From CAZMRW01 sp964568805 (GTDB lineage: Bacteria; Pseudomonadota; Gammaproteobacteria; Methylococcales; Methylomonadaceae): DNA of 33,302 nt. Shown here in pieces: positions 1 through 8,609 of the stretch. Positions within the stretch are counted from its first letter, which is position 1; each line of letters opens with the position of its first letter. The translations under genes and the position numbers were made by a program. A model generated the notes under the pieces. It was not told where the DNA came from. It did no database searches and saw only the letters and a program-made list of their open reading frames with translations. The stretch spans positions 1-33,302 of the forward strand of contig CAZMRW010000045.1 of NCBI GenBank assembly GCA_964568805.1. The letters are read 5' to 3'.

Positions 1-1
1 G

Positions 2-52
2 CCCGAGCCGGATGACATTATTCTTATTGTGCCCTTTGGGAAAGCAGCATGA
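2..52 (+). CDS. C-terminal tail of an upstream gene (partial)
   Basis: Frame 2 is open from the window edge and reads PEPDDIILIVPFGKAA before a TGA at 50-52. That stop overlaps the ATG of the following lipoprotein gene by an ATGA junction, the usual sign of translational coupling. The tail is too short to assign to a family. It may be the end of a real gene lying mostly outside the window, or a chance open frame. The overlap is the only argument for coding. Confidence 0.35.
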   Translation, partial: PEPDDIILIVPFGKAA

Positions 53-255
53 AGAAACTTTTGTATGTGGCAGTATTGCTTTTAACGGGCTGTCTAAGAT
101 TTAATCCAACACCGGAAAGCTTACAGATGATGCAAATGGGCGCAGACATCATGAATAAATCTCAGCCACAACCTCTTTATGTCCCCCCGCCTACAGCGCC
201 TATACGGTGCCAGACTTATCAAGTTGGTAACACATATCAAACCGCTTGCAGGTAA
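49..255 (+). CDS. small predicted lipoprotein, 68 aa
   Basis: The protein starts MKKLL and has a short hydrophobic stretch ending in a lipobox-like LLTGC with Cys15 as the likely lipidation site. A mature chain of about 54 residues follows, rich in Pro, Gln and Met and with two further cysteines near the C-terminus. A GGGAAAG stretch lies about 5 bases before the ATG. The gene appears to follow an upstream gene with an ATGA overlap. No family is recognised. The prediction is an inner- or outer-membrane-anchored periplasmic peptide of unknown function. The lipobox and start are seen in the sequence and the localisation is inferred from them. Confidence 0.6.
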   Translation: MKKLLYVAVLLLTGCLRFNPTPESLQMMQMGADIMNKSQPQPLYVPPPTAPIRCQTYQVGNTYQTACR

Positions 256-455
256 GTTAATACCCAAAATAAGGGGCAGCGTTGATTAAGCAGGGGTATT
301 TTTGGGGGTATATTTAAAAGAGCAGGCAAGCAAAGTATCTATTATCCTGGCTTACAGCCATTAATTTAAAACCTTAAGCAGAAATTAAACACAGCCTGCC
401 GTGTTCCCGACCCGACATCCTGTAAAACCGTATTTGCCGAAGCTTTACCTATGAT

Positions 456-2768
456 TTAGGCCGTTTCAATGGCGTCCACGACACAAAATGCCGCCATATT
501 CACGATTCGACGCACCGTGGCGGAAGCCGTCAGGATGTGGACCGGCCTGGCGCAGCCAAGCAGCACGGGGCCGATCGCAATACCGTTGCCGGAAGCGGTC
601 TTGAGCAGATTGTAGGCGATATTGGCGGCGTCAATATTGGGCATCACCAGCAGGTTGGCGCTGCCTTTCAACTTCGAATCCGGCATCGTTTTTTTCAGCA
701 ATTCGTAATCCAGCGCGGTATCGCCGTGTATCTCGCCTTCGATTTCCAGTTCCGGTGCCTGTTTTCGGATAAGCGCCAAGGTGGCGCGCATCTTCTTTGC
801 GGATTCGCTGTCACTGGTGCCGAAGTTGGAATGCGACAGCAAGGCGACTCGCGGCACCAATCCGAAACGGCGCATCTGGGCCGCCGCCAACAGCGTAATT
901 TCCGTTAGCTGCTCTGCGCTTGGATCGGCATTGATGTGGGTATCGACCAGTACAATCTGGCGATCCGGCAAAATCAGTCCGTTCATCGCCGCATAAACAT
1001 TAACGCCCGCGCGTCTGCCGAGCACCTGGTCTATATAATGCAAATGCTGGGCAGCGGTGCCGAACGTACCGCAAATCATGCCGTCGGCATAACCTTTATG
1101 AACCAGCATGGCTCCAATCAAGGTATGCCGGCGACGCATTTCCAATTTGGCGTATTGTTCGGTGACGCCTTTTCGACTGGTCATCTCCAGATAAGTCGTC
1201 CAAAAATCGCGATAGCGCTCGTCATATTCCGGATTAACGATCTCAAAATCAACATTGGCTTTGATGCGCAAGCCGAATTTTTCGATACGATGCTGCAACA
1301 CGGCTGGACGGCCGATCAATGTCGGATAAGCGATGTGTTCATCAACCAGCATTTGTACGGCACGCAGAACGCGTTCCTCTTCGCCTTCGGCAAAGACGAT
1401 GCGTTTCTTTGCGGCGGGCGCATTCCTGGCGACCTTGAACACCGGCCTCATGAAGGTGCCGCTGTGATATACGAATTGCTGCAAACGCTCGATATAAGAC
1501 GGCATATCCAGAATCGGACGCGTCGCTACCCCGGACTCTTGCGCTGCCGTTGCGATCGCCGGGGCAATTTTGGTCATCAGGCGCGGATCAAAAGGCTTCG
1601 GGATCAGATATTCCGGACCGAAAGCTAAATCATTGATACCGTAAATGCTGGCGACAATGTCGGACTGTTCAGCCTCTGCCAATTCGGCAATGGCATGGAC
1701 GGCGGCAATTTCCATCGCGCGGGTAATGGTGGTGGCGCCGCAATCAAGCGCACCGCGGAATATATACGGAAAACACAACACGTTATTGACCTGATTCGGA
1801 TAATCGGAGCGGCCGGTCGCGATAATCGCATCGTCGCGCACGGCTTTCGCATCTTCAGGCAAAATTTCGGGCGCCGGATTGGCCAGCGCCAATATCATCG
1901 GCCGCGCCGCCATCGTTCTGACCATATCCTGTTTCAGCACACCGCCCGCCGACAATCCTAAAAATATATCCGCGTCTATGATAACTTCAGCCAGTGACCT
2001 GGCGCTGGTCTCCTGGGCAAAGCGGGCTTTGTCTGCGTTGATCGACTCGATGCGGCCTTTATGGATTACACCCGCATGGTCGGTGACATAGATGTTCTCG
2101 ATCGGAAATCCCATGTCAATCATCAAGTCCAGACAGGCCAACGCAGCCGCCCCCGCGCCGGAAGTGACCAGCTTGCATTGTTTGATAGTCTTGCCGACTA
2201 TTTTCAGGCCATTCAATATGGCCGCGCCAACAATGATGGCCGTACCATGCTGATCGTCATGGAATACCGGTATGTTCATGCGTTCGCGTAATTTGCGCTC
2301 TATATAAAAGCATTCGGGCGCCTTGATATCTTCCAGGTTGATGCCTCCGAAAGTGGGTTCCAGCGAAGCGATAATGTCGCATAGTTTGTCCGGATCAGAT
2401 TCATTGATCTCAATGTCAAAGACATCAATGCCGGCGAATTTCTTGAACAGCACCCCCTTGCCTTCCATGACCGGCTTGGCCGCCAAGGGCCCGATGTTGC
2501 CGAGGCCGAGCACGGCCGTGCCATTGCTGATAACGGCAACCAGATTGCCTCGCGCAGTGTATTTAAAAACATTGGCAGGGTCCGCGACAATTTCCTCACA
2601 GGCCGCGGCGACTCCCGGCGAATAAGCCAAGGATAGATCGCGCTGGTTGGTCAATGGCTTGATCGAAGTCACGCTGATTTTGCCGGGAGACGGAAACGCG
2701 TGATATTCGAGCGCCGCTTCTCGTAACTGTCTGCGAAGTTGGTCTTTTGAATCGTTTGAGGAATTCAT
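456..2768 (-). CDS. maeB: NADP-dependent malic enzyme with C-terminal phosphotransacetylase-like domain (MaeB type)
   Basis: This 770-residue cytoplasmic enzyme should decarboxylate malate oxidatively to pyruvate, CO2 and NADPH. The N-terminal malic domain carries LAYSPGVAAAC, KFAGIDVFDIEINESDP and FGGINLEDIKAPECF, the usual tyrosine, lysine and metal-binding acidic motifs. A Rossmann NAD(P)-binding domain follows (TSGAGAAALACLDL), and from about residue 430 a PTA-like domain (ARNAPAAKKRIVFAEGEEERVLRA). In MaeB the PTA-like part binds acetyl-CoA as a regulatory site rather than acting as a transacetylase. Length fits the family. The open frame extends 45 codons further upstream, but the ATG at 2768 is preceded by AAGGA at suitable distance and begins the conserved N-terminus (MNSSNDSKDQLRRQLREAAL). 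It diverges from the PqaA-like gene across about 196 bp. Confidence 0.95.
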   Translation of the reverse strand: MNSSNDSKDQLRRQLREAALEYHAFPSPGKISVTSIKPLTNQRDLSLAYSPGVAAACEEIVADPANVFKYTARGNLVAVISNGTAVLGLGNIGPLAAKPVMEGKGVLFKKFAGIDVFDIEINESDPDKLCDIIASLEPTFGGINLEDIKAPECFYIERKLRERMNIPVFHDDQHGTAIIVGAAILNGLKIVGKTIKQCKLVTSGAGAAALACLDLMIDMGFPIENIYVTDHAGVIHKGRIESINADKARFAQETSARSLAEVIIDADIFLGLSAGGVLKQDMVRTMAARPMILALANPAPEILPEDAKAVRDDAIIATGRSDYPNQVNNVLCFPYIFRGALDCGATTITRAMEIAAVHAIAELAEAEQSDIVASIYGINDLAFGPEYLIPKPFDPRLMTKIAPAIATAAQESGVATRPILDMPSYIERLQQFVYHSGTFMRPVFKVARNAPAAKKRIVFAEGEEERVLRAVQMLVDEHIAYPTLIGRPAVLQHRIEKFGLRIKANVDFEIVNPEYDERYRDFWTTYLEMTSRKGVTEQYAKLEMRRRHTLIGAMLVHKGYADGMICGTFGTAAQHLHYIDQVLGRRAGVNVYAAMNGLILPDRQIVLVDTHINADPSAEQLTEITLLAAAQMRRFGLVPRVALLSHSNFGTSDSESAKKMRATLALIRKQAPELEIEGEIHGDTALDYELLKKTMPDSKLKGSANLLVMPNIDAANIAYNLLKTASGNGIAIGPVLLGCARPVHILTASATVRRIVNMAAFCVVDAIETA

Positions 2769-2964
2769 AGTTTTATGCCGTCCTTTTCTTGAGTCCCGGA
2801 TAAGTCCGGATTGTAGCAGAGAGAGCCTAATAAACTGATATCTATTTTTATTGGCACAGTCCCTTCCTGCAATCCTGTTTTGCCATGACAAAGTGTGTGA
2901 CATTTATCGGCTGTGTTCTTACAATTCAGGTCCTCAATGAGCGTTGAAAGATAAAGGTAACACC

Positions 2965-4311
2965 ATGGCTACTCATCAGCAAATCAGCATAAAAAGTTTA
3001 TGCATCGTCTTCTGTCTTATTGTAGCCCCATTGGCCTGGGGAAACCCTTTGCAAAACTATATTGACAATGCTGATTCCGACTATCGCTGGCAATCAACAA
3101 AGTTTATCAATACGGCATGGGGAACCATCGGCCACTATGAGCTGATCAGTCAAAACTGGCGCGCTCATAGCTGGAAACATCATTTAGTCATTGTCAGGCC
3201 CCATGCTGTCCGCAATCCTGATATTGCATTCTTCAGAATCGCGGGAGACGGCGATGGCGAAAAGCATATCGATAGCTTGAAAATCCTGGCGGAACGTGGC
3301 GGCGCTATTGCCGCGGTCGTCATGAATGTGCCCAATCAGCCGCTTTATCAGGATCGGCGCGAAGATGCGCTGATCGCCTATACCTTTAATCAATACATCA
3401 AGACTGGAGATGATACCTGGCCGCTGCTCTTCCCCATGGTTAAAAGCGCGGTCAAGGCAATGGATGCCATTCAGGCAATCGCCAAGATACAGTACAACCA
3501 GCAGTTAAACCGGTTTGTCGTGAGCGGCGCCTCCAAAAGAGGCTGGACGGCCTGGCTGGCGGCGGCTGTTGACCAACGGATCGCCGCCATTGCGCCGATG
3601 GTGATCGATACGTTAAACATGAAGGAGCAACTGCAATGGTCGAAGCAGATCTATGGTGAACAAAGTTCCAAATTAAAAGACTATACCGAATTGAATCTGC
3701 ACCGGAAACTGGACAACCGCGCGATGCGGCAACTTCGCAGCTGGGTTGATCCTTATGCCTATAGAGGCCGCTTCACGATGCCTAAGCTGATATTTTTAGG
3801 CACCAACGACCCTTACTGGACCGTGGATTCCTTACGCTTTTACTGGAATGACTTACCCGAGCCGAAAATGATCTACCAGACGACCAATGCCGGACATGAT
3901 CTGAACGGCGGCGCAGAGGCCCTGAAAACGCTGGCCGCATTTTTTGAACTGATCGCGGACCGAAAACCATTGCCTAAAATAACCTGGCGATTCAACGAGG
4001 CAGCGACCGAGCACCGGATTAACGCCCGGGTTGATGTCAATCAACATACCCGCGCTATCAGGCTGTGGAGCGCCTATTCCGATGACCGGGACTTTCGAGA
4101 TAATATTTGGGCAGAGCGAACGTTGAACTTAATGGAAGGCAGCAATCATGCCGTAGCGTCAATCCCCGTACCCCAAGCCGGCTACCGGGCTTTTCTACTG
4201 GAGGTAGAGCTCCAGACCGATACCGGACACGATTACAAACTGTCTACGATGGTAAAGGTAACGCCGGATACCCAGCCATGCCATTGTTGGGCGGAAGAAG
4301 AAAAAAAATAA
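2965..4311 (+). CDS. PhoPQ-activated pathogenicity-related (PqaA-like) secreted protein
   Basis: The 448-residue protein has an N-terminal hydrophobic segment (SLCIVFCLIVAPLAWG), probably a signal peptide cleaved near residue 27, so it should act in the periplasm or outside. The body matches the PhoPQ-related family (Pfam PhoPQ_related), an alpha/beta-hydrolase-like group. Visible motifs are FFRIAGDGDG, VVSGASKRGWTAWLAA with the nucleophile-elbow-like GASKRG, FLGTNDPYWTVDSLRFYW and TTNAGHDLNG, which give candidate Ser/Asp/His catalytic residues. The open frame starts at a TTG at 2944, but the ATG at 2965 follows AAAGGTAA at good spacing and is preferred. Substrate is unknown. The family name comes from Salmonella and does not imply virulence here. 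Confidence 0.85.
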   Translation: MATHQQISIKSLCIVFCLIVAPLAWGNPLQNYIDNADSDYRWQSTKFINTAWGTIGHYELISQNWRAHSWKHHLVIVRPHAVRNPDIAFFRIAGDGDGEKHIDSLKILAERGGAIAAVVMNVPNQPLYQDRREDALIAYTFNQYIKTGDDTWPLLFPMVKSAVKAMDAIQAIAKIQYNQQLNRFVVSGASKRGWTAWLAAAVDQRIAAIAPMVIDTLNMKEQLQWSKQIYGEQSSKLKDYTELNLHRKLDNRAMRQLRSWVDPYAYRGRFTMPKLIFLGTNDPYWTVDSLRFYWNDLPEPKMIYQTTNAGHDLNGGAEALKTLAAFFELIADRKPLPKITWRFNEAATEHRINARVDVNQHTRAIRLWSAYSDDRDFRDNIWAERTLNLMEGSNHAVASIPVPQAGYRAFLLEVELQTDTGHDYKLSTMVKVTPDTQPCHCWAEEEKK

Positions 4312-4489
4312 TGCCCGGCCCATGGAATTTAATGATTTACAGATCACAATCCCACCGATTGGCAGGACTCTGATTATACCCGTATATCCATCGCAGCCAA
4401 CCCGCCCCACTTAACTGCTTATGAGAATTCGTCCTTGCTGGTAAAATGCTCCCATTGCGTTACCGCTTAAATGCGTACAAGAGTCAACG

Positions 4490-5236
4490 ATGAAATTCAA
4501 ATTTTACCGAGATGGTTTCGATTCACTGATCAAACAATACCCTGATATATTGGTTCCCTTGCTCAGAAACCGGCTGGTGCTCAGTGTTCTGGCTCTGACC
4601 GCCGCGGCGACATCGGCCCTGTTAATCTTCATCAAGGTGGCGGACGAAGTTCTCGAAGGGGACACCCACATGATGGATACTGCGATACTGATGTGGTTTC
4701 GAACTTCCGGAGATAAGTCCAACCCTCTTGGCCCAATCTGGTTCGAAGATTTTGTGCGTGACATAACCGCACTCGGAAGTCCCGCCGTTCTAGGGCTGTT
4801 TGTACTGATAACCGTCGTGTTTCTTTTCCTGGCTGGCCAGAAACGACTCTCGCTTTTCATGCTGGCTGCAACAGTGGGAGGGACCCTGGCCGTCACGATT
4901 TTGAAAGAAGGATTCGGCCGTCCCCGACCTAATCTTAGCCCCGAGGGCGTGTATGTATATACGGCCAGTTTTCCCAGCGGCCACGCCATGATTTCGGCCG
5001 TCGTTTATTTGACGCTGGGCGCCCTGATCGCGCGCCTGGTCCCGGGAACCAAGTTAAAACTTTATGTTTTAACCATCACTTTTGTCATGACCGTACTGGT
5101 CGGCTTGAGCAGGATTTATCTCGGCGTCCACTGGCCGAGCGATGTTCTGGCCGGATGGGCAGCCGGAGCCGCCTGGGCGCTGGGCTGCGGAGCCATAGCA
5201 CAATTCATTCGGCTAGGCAAAGCAGGAACGAAATGA
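4490..5236 (+). CDS. PAP2-family membrane phosphatase (PgpB-like)
   Basis: This 248-residue integral membrane protein has about five or six hydrophobic segments and all three PAP2 signatures. They are K139 to RP147 (KEGFGRPRP), SGHA at 163-166 with His165, and SRIYLGVHWPSD at 207-218 with His214 and Asp218. The family removes phosphate from lipid phosphates or diphosphates, such as phosphatidate, phosphatidylglycerophosphate or undecaprenyl diphosphate, at the outer face of the inner membrane. The gene overlaps the following DgkA gene by 4 bp. That coupling points to recycling of a lipid carrier or of diacylglycerol/phosphatidate, but the exact lipid cannot be told from the sequence. An AAGAG stretch lies about 7 bases before the ATG. 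Confidence 0.92.
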   Translation: MKFKFYRDGFDSLIKQYPDILVPLLRNRLVLSVLALTAAATSALLIFIKVADEVLEGDTHMMDTAILMWFRTSGDKSNPLGPIWFEDFVRDITALGSPAVLGLFVLITVVFLFLAGQKRLSLFMLAATVGGTLAVTILKEGFGRPRPNLSPEGVYVYTASFPSGHAMISAVVYLTLGALIARLVPGTKLKLYVLTITFVMTVLVGLSRIYLGVHWPSDVLAGWAAGAAWALGCGAIAQFIRLGKAGTK

Positions 5237-5583
5237 AAGGACAACCCTTTTTAAAACGCCTGGCATTTGCCTTTCAGGGACTTTACCTGGCCTTCCGCCG
5301 GGAACGCAGCATCCGTTTTCACGTCCTGGCAGGTTTCTCCGTACTGGCGGTTCTGCTAATCACCCGGCCCGCCCCGCTTTGGTGGGCTGTCGGCGCATTA
5401 ACAATAGGTCTGGTGTTCATGGCCGAATTAATGAACGCGGCTTTGGAAACCCTGGCTGACTGCCTGCATCCGGAACAGCATCCCGAGATCGGCGCGGCCA
5501 AGGACATGGCCGCCGGCGCCGTGCTAATTGCCGCAGTGGTCGCCGTTCTGGTTGCCGCTTCCTTTATCCTGGTTTATATCTAA
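5233..5583 (+). CDS. dgkA: diacylglycerol kinase / undecaprenol kinase family protein (DgkA-like)
   Basis: The 116-residue inner-membrane protein has three transmembrane helices and the DgkA signature: ERSIRFH near residue 24-30, AELMNAALETLAD with Glu65, Asn68 and Glu72, and AAKDMAAGAV with Lys90 and Asp91. It should phosphorylate a lipid alcohol (diacylglycerol or undecaprenol) with ATP. The start is taken at the ATG overlapping the PAP2 stop (ATGA). An in-frame ATG 26 codons upstream lies inside the PAP2 gene and lacks family sequence. Pairing with a PAP2 phosphatase makes a kinase/phosphatase couple for one lipid pool. The HPEIGAAKD segment is common to both lipid specificities, so the substrate stays open. 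Confidence 0.92.
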   Translation: MKGQPFLKRLAFAFQGLYLAFRRERSIRFHVLAGFSVLAVLLITRPAPLWWAVGALTIGLVFMAELMNAALETLADCLHPEQHPEIGAAKDMAAGAVLIAAVVAVLVAASFILVYI

Positions 5584-5607
5584 GCTTGTGTAGCAGTAAC
5601 GATAGGA

Positions 5608-5633
5608 ACCCCGTCAATCGAATGACGCGGGGT
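5608..5633. terminator. weak hairpin between convergent genes
   Basis: An ACCCC-GTCA arm pairs with TGAC-GGGGT with a two-base bulge, 25 bp after the dgkA stop and 46 bp before the end of the convergent DUF4136 gene. There is no clear T-run on either strand, so termination is only suggested by position and stem. Confidence 0.3.
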
Positions 5634-5678
5634 ACATTGCCTCGCTGCAGCCTGCTGCCCTATTGATCGAATTAAGAA

Positions 5679-6257
5679 TTAATACCCTGAATGATTTTCG
5701 TCCTCTTGAGAAACGGCTCCGGGAAATTTTTCGACAATTTTTGTTACAGCTTCCCGAATGCGTTCGGCATTGGTTTCCGGGTCGCCGACAGTACCGGTAC
5801 CAATTCCGCGAAACACCAATTTCTGAGTCTTGGCATCCACGAAATCCAGTATCAGCGTTCCTTCGGTATATTGCGATACGTCGGGCAAGGTGAGCGGGTC
5901 TCTAGACCATAAACCGTAGCGTCCGTAGCCATAGGGCACTCCGCCATCAGTAAAATCTCTCGATTGATAAACAACCACTTTTTCTTTGGTGGAAATATGC
6001 CGAACCACATGAAGATCGGCGTCTTTGGAAACTTCGGTAATGTTGCGTGCCGCAAGATTTACGCGGAGGGAGTCGCGGAGTGCTGCTTCGCTTGATGGCG
6101 ACAGCGCAATTTTTTCGCTGGAAGGTGCTAATGTATATGTTCGGTAGTGTTCGAATGACGCCGAATGGTCGTAGTCAGCGGTGACCGTGACTGTTGAGCA
6201 GGCAGCCAGGAATACGTGTAAAACAACCAGCAGGTATTGGGATGATTTTATCAACAT
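5679..6257 (-). CDS. DUF4136 lipoprotein
   Basis: The 192-residue protein starts MLIKSSQYLL and has a lipobox FLAAC with Cys20, so it should be a membrane-anchored periplasmic lipoprotein. The rest matches the DUF4136 family: an early ADYDHSASFEHYRTYTL motif, and GTLILDFVDAKTQKLVFRGIG followed by an ERIREAVTKIVEKFP C-terminus. The function of the family is unknown. The frame opens 14 codons earlier, but the ATG at 6257 has GGAGAG just upstream and places the signal sequence at the N-terminus. It lies downstream of an unrelated exported-protein gene on the same strand with a 113-bp gap. Confidence 0.85.
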   Translation of the reverse strand: MLIKSSQYLLVVLHVFLAACSTVTVTADYDHSASFEHYRTYTLAPSSEKIALSPSSEAALRDSLRVNLAARNITEVSKDADLHVVRHISTKEKVVVYQSRDFTDGGVPYGYGRYGLWSRDPLTLPDVSQYTEGTLILDFVDAKTQKLVFRGIGTGTVGDPETNAERIREAVTKIVEKFPGAVSQEDENHSGY

Positions 6258-6370
6258 AGCCGCTCTCTCCGTTGTTGGAAATTCAGGAATGAAAATCAAT
6301 TTAACTGACTTTAACCTGATTGTCGAGTTAGATATTAATCTGATGTATAGCCCAATCTACCGGTCTGCAC

Positions 6371-7027
6371 TCAGCGAATCCCTTCCATAAGTTCTTTAAT
6401 CTTATCCAGCGTTTGCCGTTGCTGCTCCGGAGAAAGTGCTTTAAAGTCGCGTTCGAAATCAGCCAGACTGTAAGCGGGCCGAGCTTCTCCATTGCCCGGT
6501 GAGGTGACACCACAATCGGCCAGGACTTGCTGAATCGGCTGTGACGCATCGTTCAAAGGTATCGCAGCGGACAACACGGTGCTGATTAAGGTATGAATGC
6601 GGATAAAGACCGATTGTCCGGACAATAAGTCTTCGGCAATTCGCTCAACCTGTTCAATGGTATAGCCCCGGCGTTTGCTATCCGAATACGTTTTCATTTT
6701 GATGGATAACGGGTCGTTCTTATCAATTTGATAGTCAAAATCAAAAGACTCGTCCTGAGACGTAATCAAGCTTTTGGCGTCGACAGCAATTTCCAATTTG
6801 TTTTCTTTACATATAAGTTCCAGCCTGAGATTGTCATAGAGACCTAGCTTGGGCATTGGCGAGCGCGCCAGGCTGTAATTCAGATTACTCAATTTGTCCC
6901 ACTCTTTGTGGTAAGTCCAGGCATTTAACTCTTCAACGGTTTCCGCTAAAGCATACGGCGGAGATAAACTCAACAACAGTAAAACGCTACTGGTCACGGC
7001 TTGGCATGATAAACGGTAATATTTCAT
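6371..7027 (-). CDS. hypothetical exported protein, 218 aa
   Basis: No family is recognised. The N-terminus (MKYYRLSCQAVTSSVLLLLSLSPPYALA) is a clear signal peptide with a probable cut after ALA, before ETVEEL. The mature part is charged and soluble-looking. It includes a stretch around YTIEQVERIAEDLLSGQSVFIRI and a C-terminal helix-rich end, DFERDFKALSPEQQRQTLDKIKELMEG, followed by the stop. A periplasmic protein is predicted. A revcomp AGGACAAAAAATG arrangement gives a plausible ribosome-binding site. The DUF4136 gene follows on the same strand, so the two may be co-expressed. Confidence 0.7.
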   Translation of the reverse strand: MKYYRLSCQAVTSSVLLLLSLSPPYALAETVEELNAWTYHKEWDKLSNLNYSLARSPMPKLGLYDNLRLELICKENKLEIAVDAKSLITSQDESFDFDYQIDKNDPLSIKMKTYSDSKRRGYTIEQVERIAEDLLSGQSVFIRIHTLISTVLSAAIPLNDASQPIQQVLADCGVTSPGNGEARPAYSLADFERDFKALSPEQQRQTLDKIKELMEGIR

Positions 7028-7166
7028 TTTTTGTCCTGAAGATTAGCCAGTCCAGTGACTAGGCACCGGACGGAATTATTTCACCTTAATCTCGTGATGA
7101 TCCTGTTCAATTGTGAAAGAGAGAAAAAAACCTGGATGTAAAACACACGAATAATAGACTGTCGTT

Positions 7167-7901
7167 TCAAAGAGCCGCCTCTATCTTGGCATCGGCAATA
7201 TGATGCCTTGAATGCCCTGCATTAACAGCGTCTATAGCCTGTTTAATCCTGGCCATCGAGTACCGATCAAGTTGCGCTGTTCGCTCCCCTTGAACACATA
7301 ACGCTCCTCTAAAACCCAGATAATCAGGTCGATAGGCGATCAAATCGGGTATGTCTTGTAATCTCAGCGATCCGGCCAGTCCGCACAGCATATGCCGGGA
7401 CTTGACCTGCACGACGAATTGATGAATCCGAGCCGTTGTCATCACGCCGGTCAAAGAACCATTTTGTTTGTTCATCGTATCCAGCATGACGCCTTTGAAG
7501 CCGGCAGTCTTCAAAACGTCGATGATGGCAAAATCGGGTTCGGCATCGGCAAACAGCACGGCGATCAATGCCAAATCCCGGCGGGGCAGCGTTGTCAGTG
7601 TTTGCACAGTCGCCAGCCAGTCGCCGCCTGGAAAAAAGCCGATTTTGATATAATCGACGCCGGTTTCGGCCATCGCCCTGACTGCATTGAACACCGGTTC
7701 CGGATGCATGGGCAAATCGCCCACGGTTGCGCTGACCGGCCGGCGTCCATTGCAATAACGGCAGATTTCTTTGACGAGCGCAATATCCAAAGCGCCCAAA
7801 GCGCCGGATGCCGGCTGTTTAAGATCGATGATATCGACTTCGGCAGTCAACGCCAGAGCCGCTTCCTCGATGCTGTTGACACTGGCCAGCATCCCCGTCA
7901 T
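7167..7901 (-). CDS. mfnB: (5-formylfuran-3-yl)methyl phosphate synthase homologue (MfnB, DUF556)
   Basis: The 244-residue protein belongs to the DUF556/MfnB family, which condenses two glyceraldehyde-3-phosphate molecules into the furan precursor of methanofuran. The TIM-barrel lysines are visible: Lys28 in DIIDLKQP and Lys86 in YIKIGFF. They correspond to the Schiff-base and second active-site lysines described for the archaeal enzyme. In methylotrophic bacteria the product feeds methylofuran, the formyl carrier used with H4MPT. The ATG overlaps the stop of the upstream DUF447 gene by 4 bp, so the two form an operon. It lies 14 kb from the MfnF-like gene, so cofactor genes are split in two blocks. 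An alternative start is Met4. Confidence 0.9.
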   Translation of the reverse strand: MTGMLASVNSIEEAALALTAEVDIIDLKQPASGALGALDIALVKEICRYCNGRRPVSATVGDLPMHPEPVFNAVRAMAETGVDYIKIGFFPGGDWLATVQTLTTLPRRDLALIAVLFADAEPDFAIIDVLKTAGFKGVMLDTMNKQNGSLTGVMTTARIHQFVVQVKSRHMLCGLAGSLRLQDIPDLIAYRPDYLGFRGALCVQGERTAQLDRYSMARIKQAIDAVNAGHSRHHIADAKIEAAL

Positions 7902-8461
7902 GCGCCCACTTCCGCTTTAAAGTTGTCAATCACCGCCATCAGCCAGTCCCAGGCTTCCAGTTCTCTGTCCCCGGCGGTTTTTTCAAGACCAATCTGCAAA
8001 TAAGCAATTTCCGATTCAATTTTCTCAAGCGGTAACCGGTTCAAACGGCTGATCAGAATCGCCGCTTCGAGCACCGAGTATTGAGCCCGGTTAAATCCCA
8101 TAAAAGGCGCATGATTGACTATGTGAACCACTTTTGCGAACAATTTCGGCCGAATCGGGTCTTCTTCGACACGGATGATTTCGACCTCAGAATGCGCCAG
8201 GGTGCAGCTTAAGACTTTTCCGTCGATCTTTTCGGCCATTTTTAATGGCCAATCGCGGCGTCCGGTCAGGCATCCTGCAAATACCCTGACATCGTCGCAA
8301 TAATTAATGACCGCCGTGTTGGTTTCCAGCAAATTATTGAGTGTCGTTGACGGACGAAACGGCAGGATGATGAGTTCATCACCCTTTGCATGGATGCCCA
8401 TCGGGGCAATATGGGGCATGCCCTCGCGGTTCTGGGTGGTAACAATCGTTTCTTGAATCAT
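7898..8461 (-). CDS. DUF447 family protein of the H4MPT/methylofuran gene set
   Basis: The 187-residue protein starts MIQETIVTTQNREGMPHIAPMG and continues with LPFRPSTTLNNLL and INYCDDVRVFAGCLTGR. This is the pattern of DUF447, a family with an FMN-binding split-barrel-like N-terminal half found in methanogens and in H4MPT-using bacteria. Its reaction is not established as far as I know. It directly precedes mfnB with an ATGA overlap, which supports a role in cofactor synthesis or use. It is probably cytoplasmic, as no signal peptide or membrane segment is seen. The ribosome-binding site before the ATG at 8461 is weak. Confidence 0.85.
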   Translation of the reverse strand: MIQETIVTTQNREGMPHIAPMGIHAKGDELIILPFRPSTTLNNLLETNTAVINYCDDVRVFAGCLTGRRDWPLKMAEKIDGKVLSCTLAHSEVEIIRVEEDPIRPKLFAKVVHIVNHAPFMGFNRAQYSVLEAAILISRLNRLPLEKIESEIAYLQIGLEKTAGDRELEAWDWLMAVIDNFKAEVGA

Positions 8462-8609
8462 TATAAGAACAAGTCCGGTAAATTCCGCAACCCTAGATAA
8501 TCAGGCATAACTAGTTAAAAAAGTAATTACGAGGAACAACACTTAATAGACCATTATCGCAGAATTCGCCAAAAAATGACCCCATTTTTCGAGTCAAGCT
8601 CTCAAAGCA

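Noticed and set aside
936..1628. 230-codon plus-strand frame opposite maeB
   Set aside because: It is the antisense shadow of a strongly conserved malic enzyme/PTA gene and its translation resembles no protein family.
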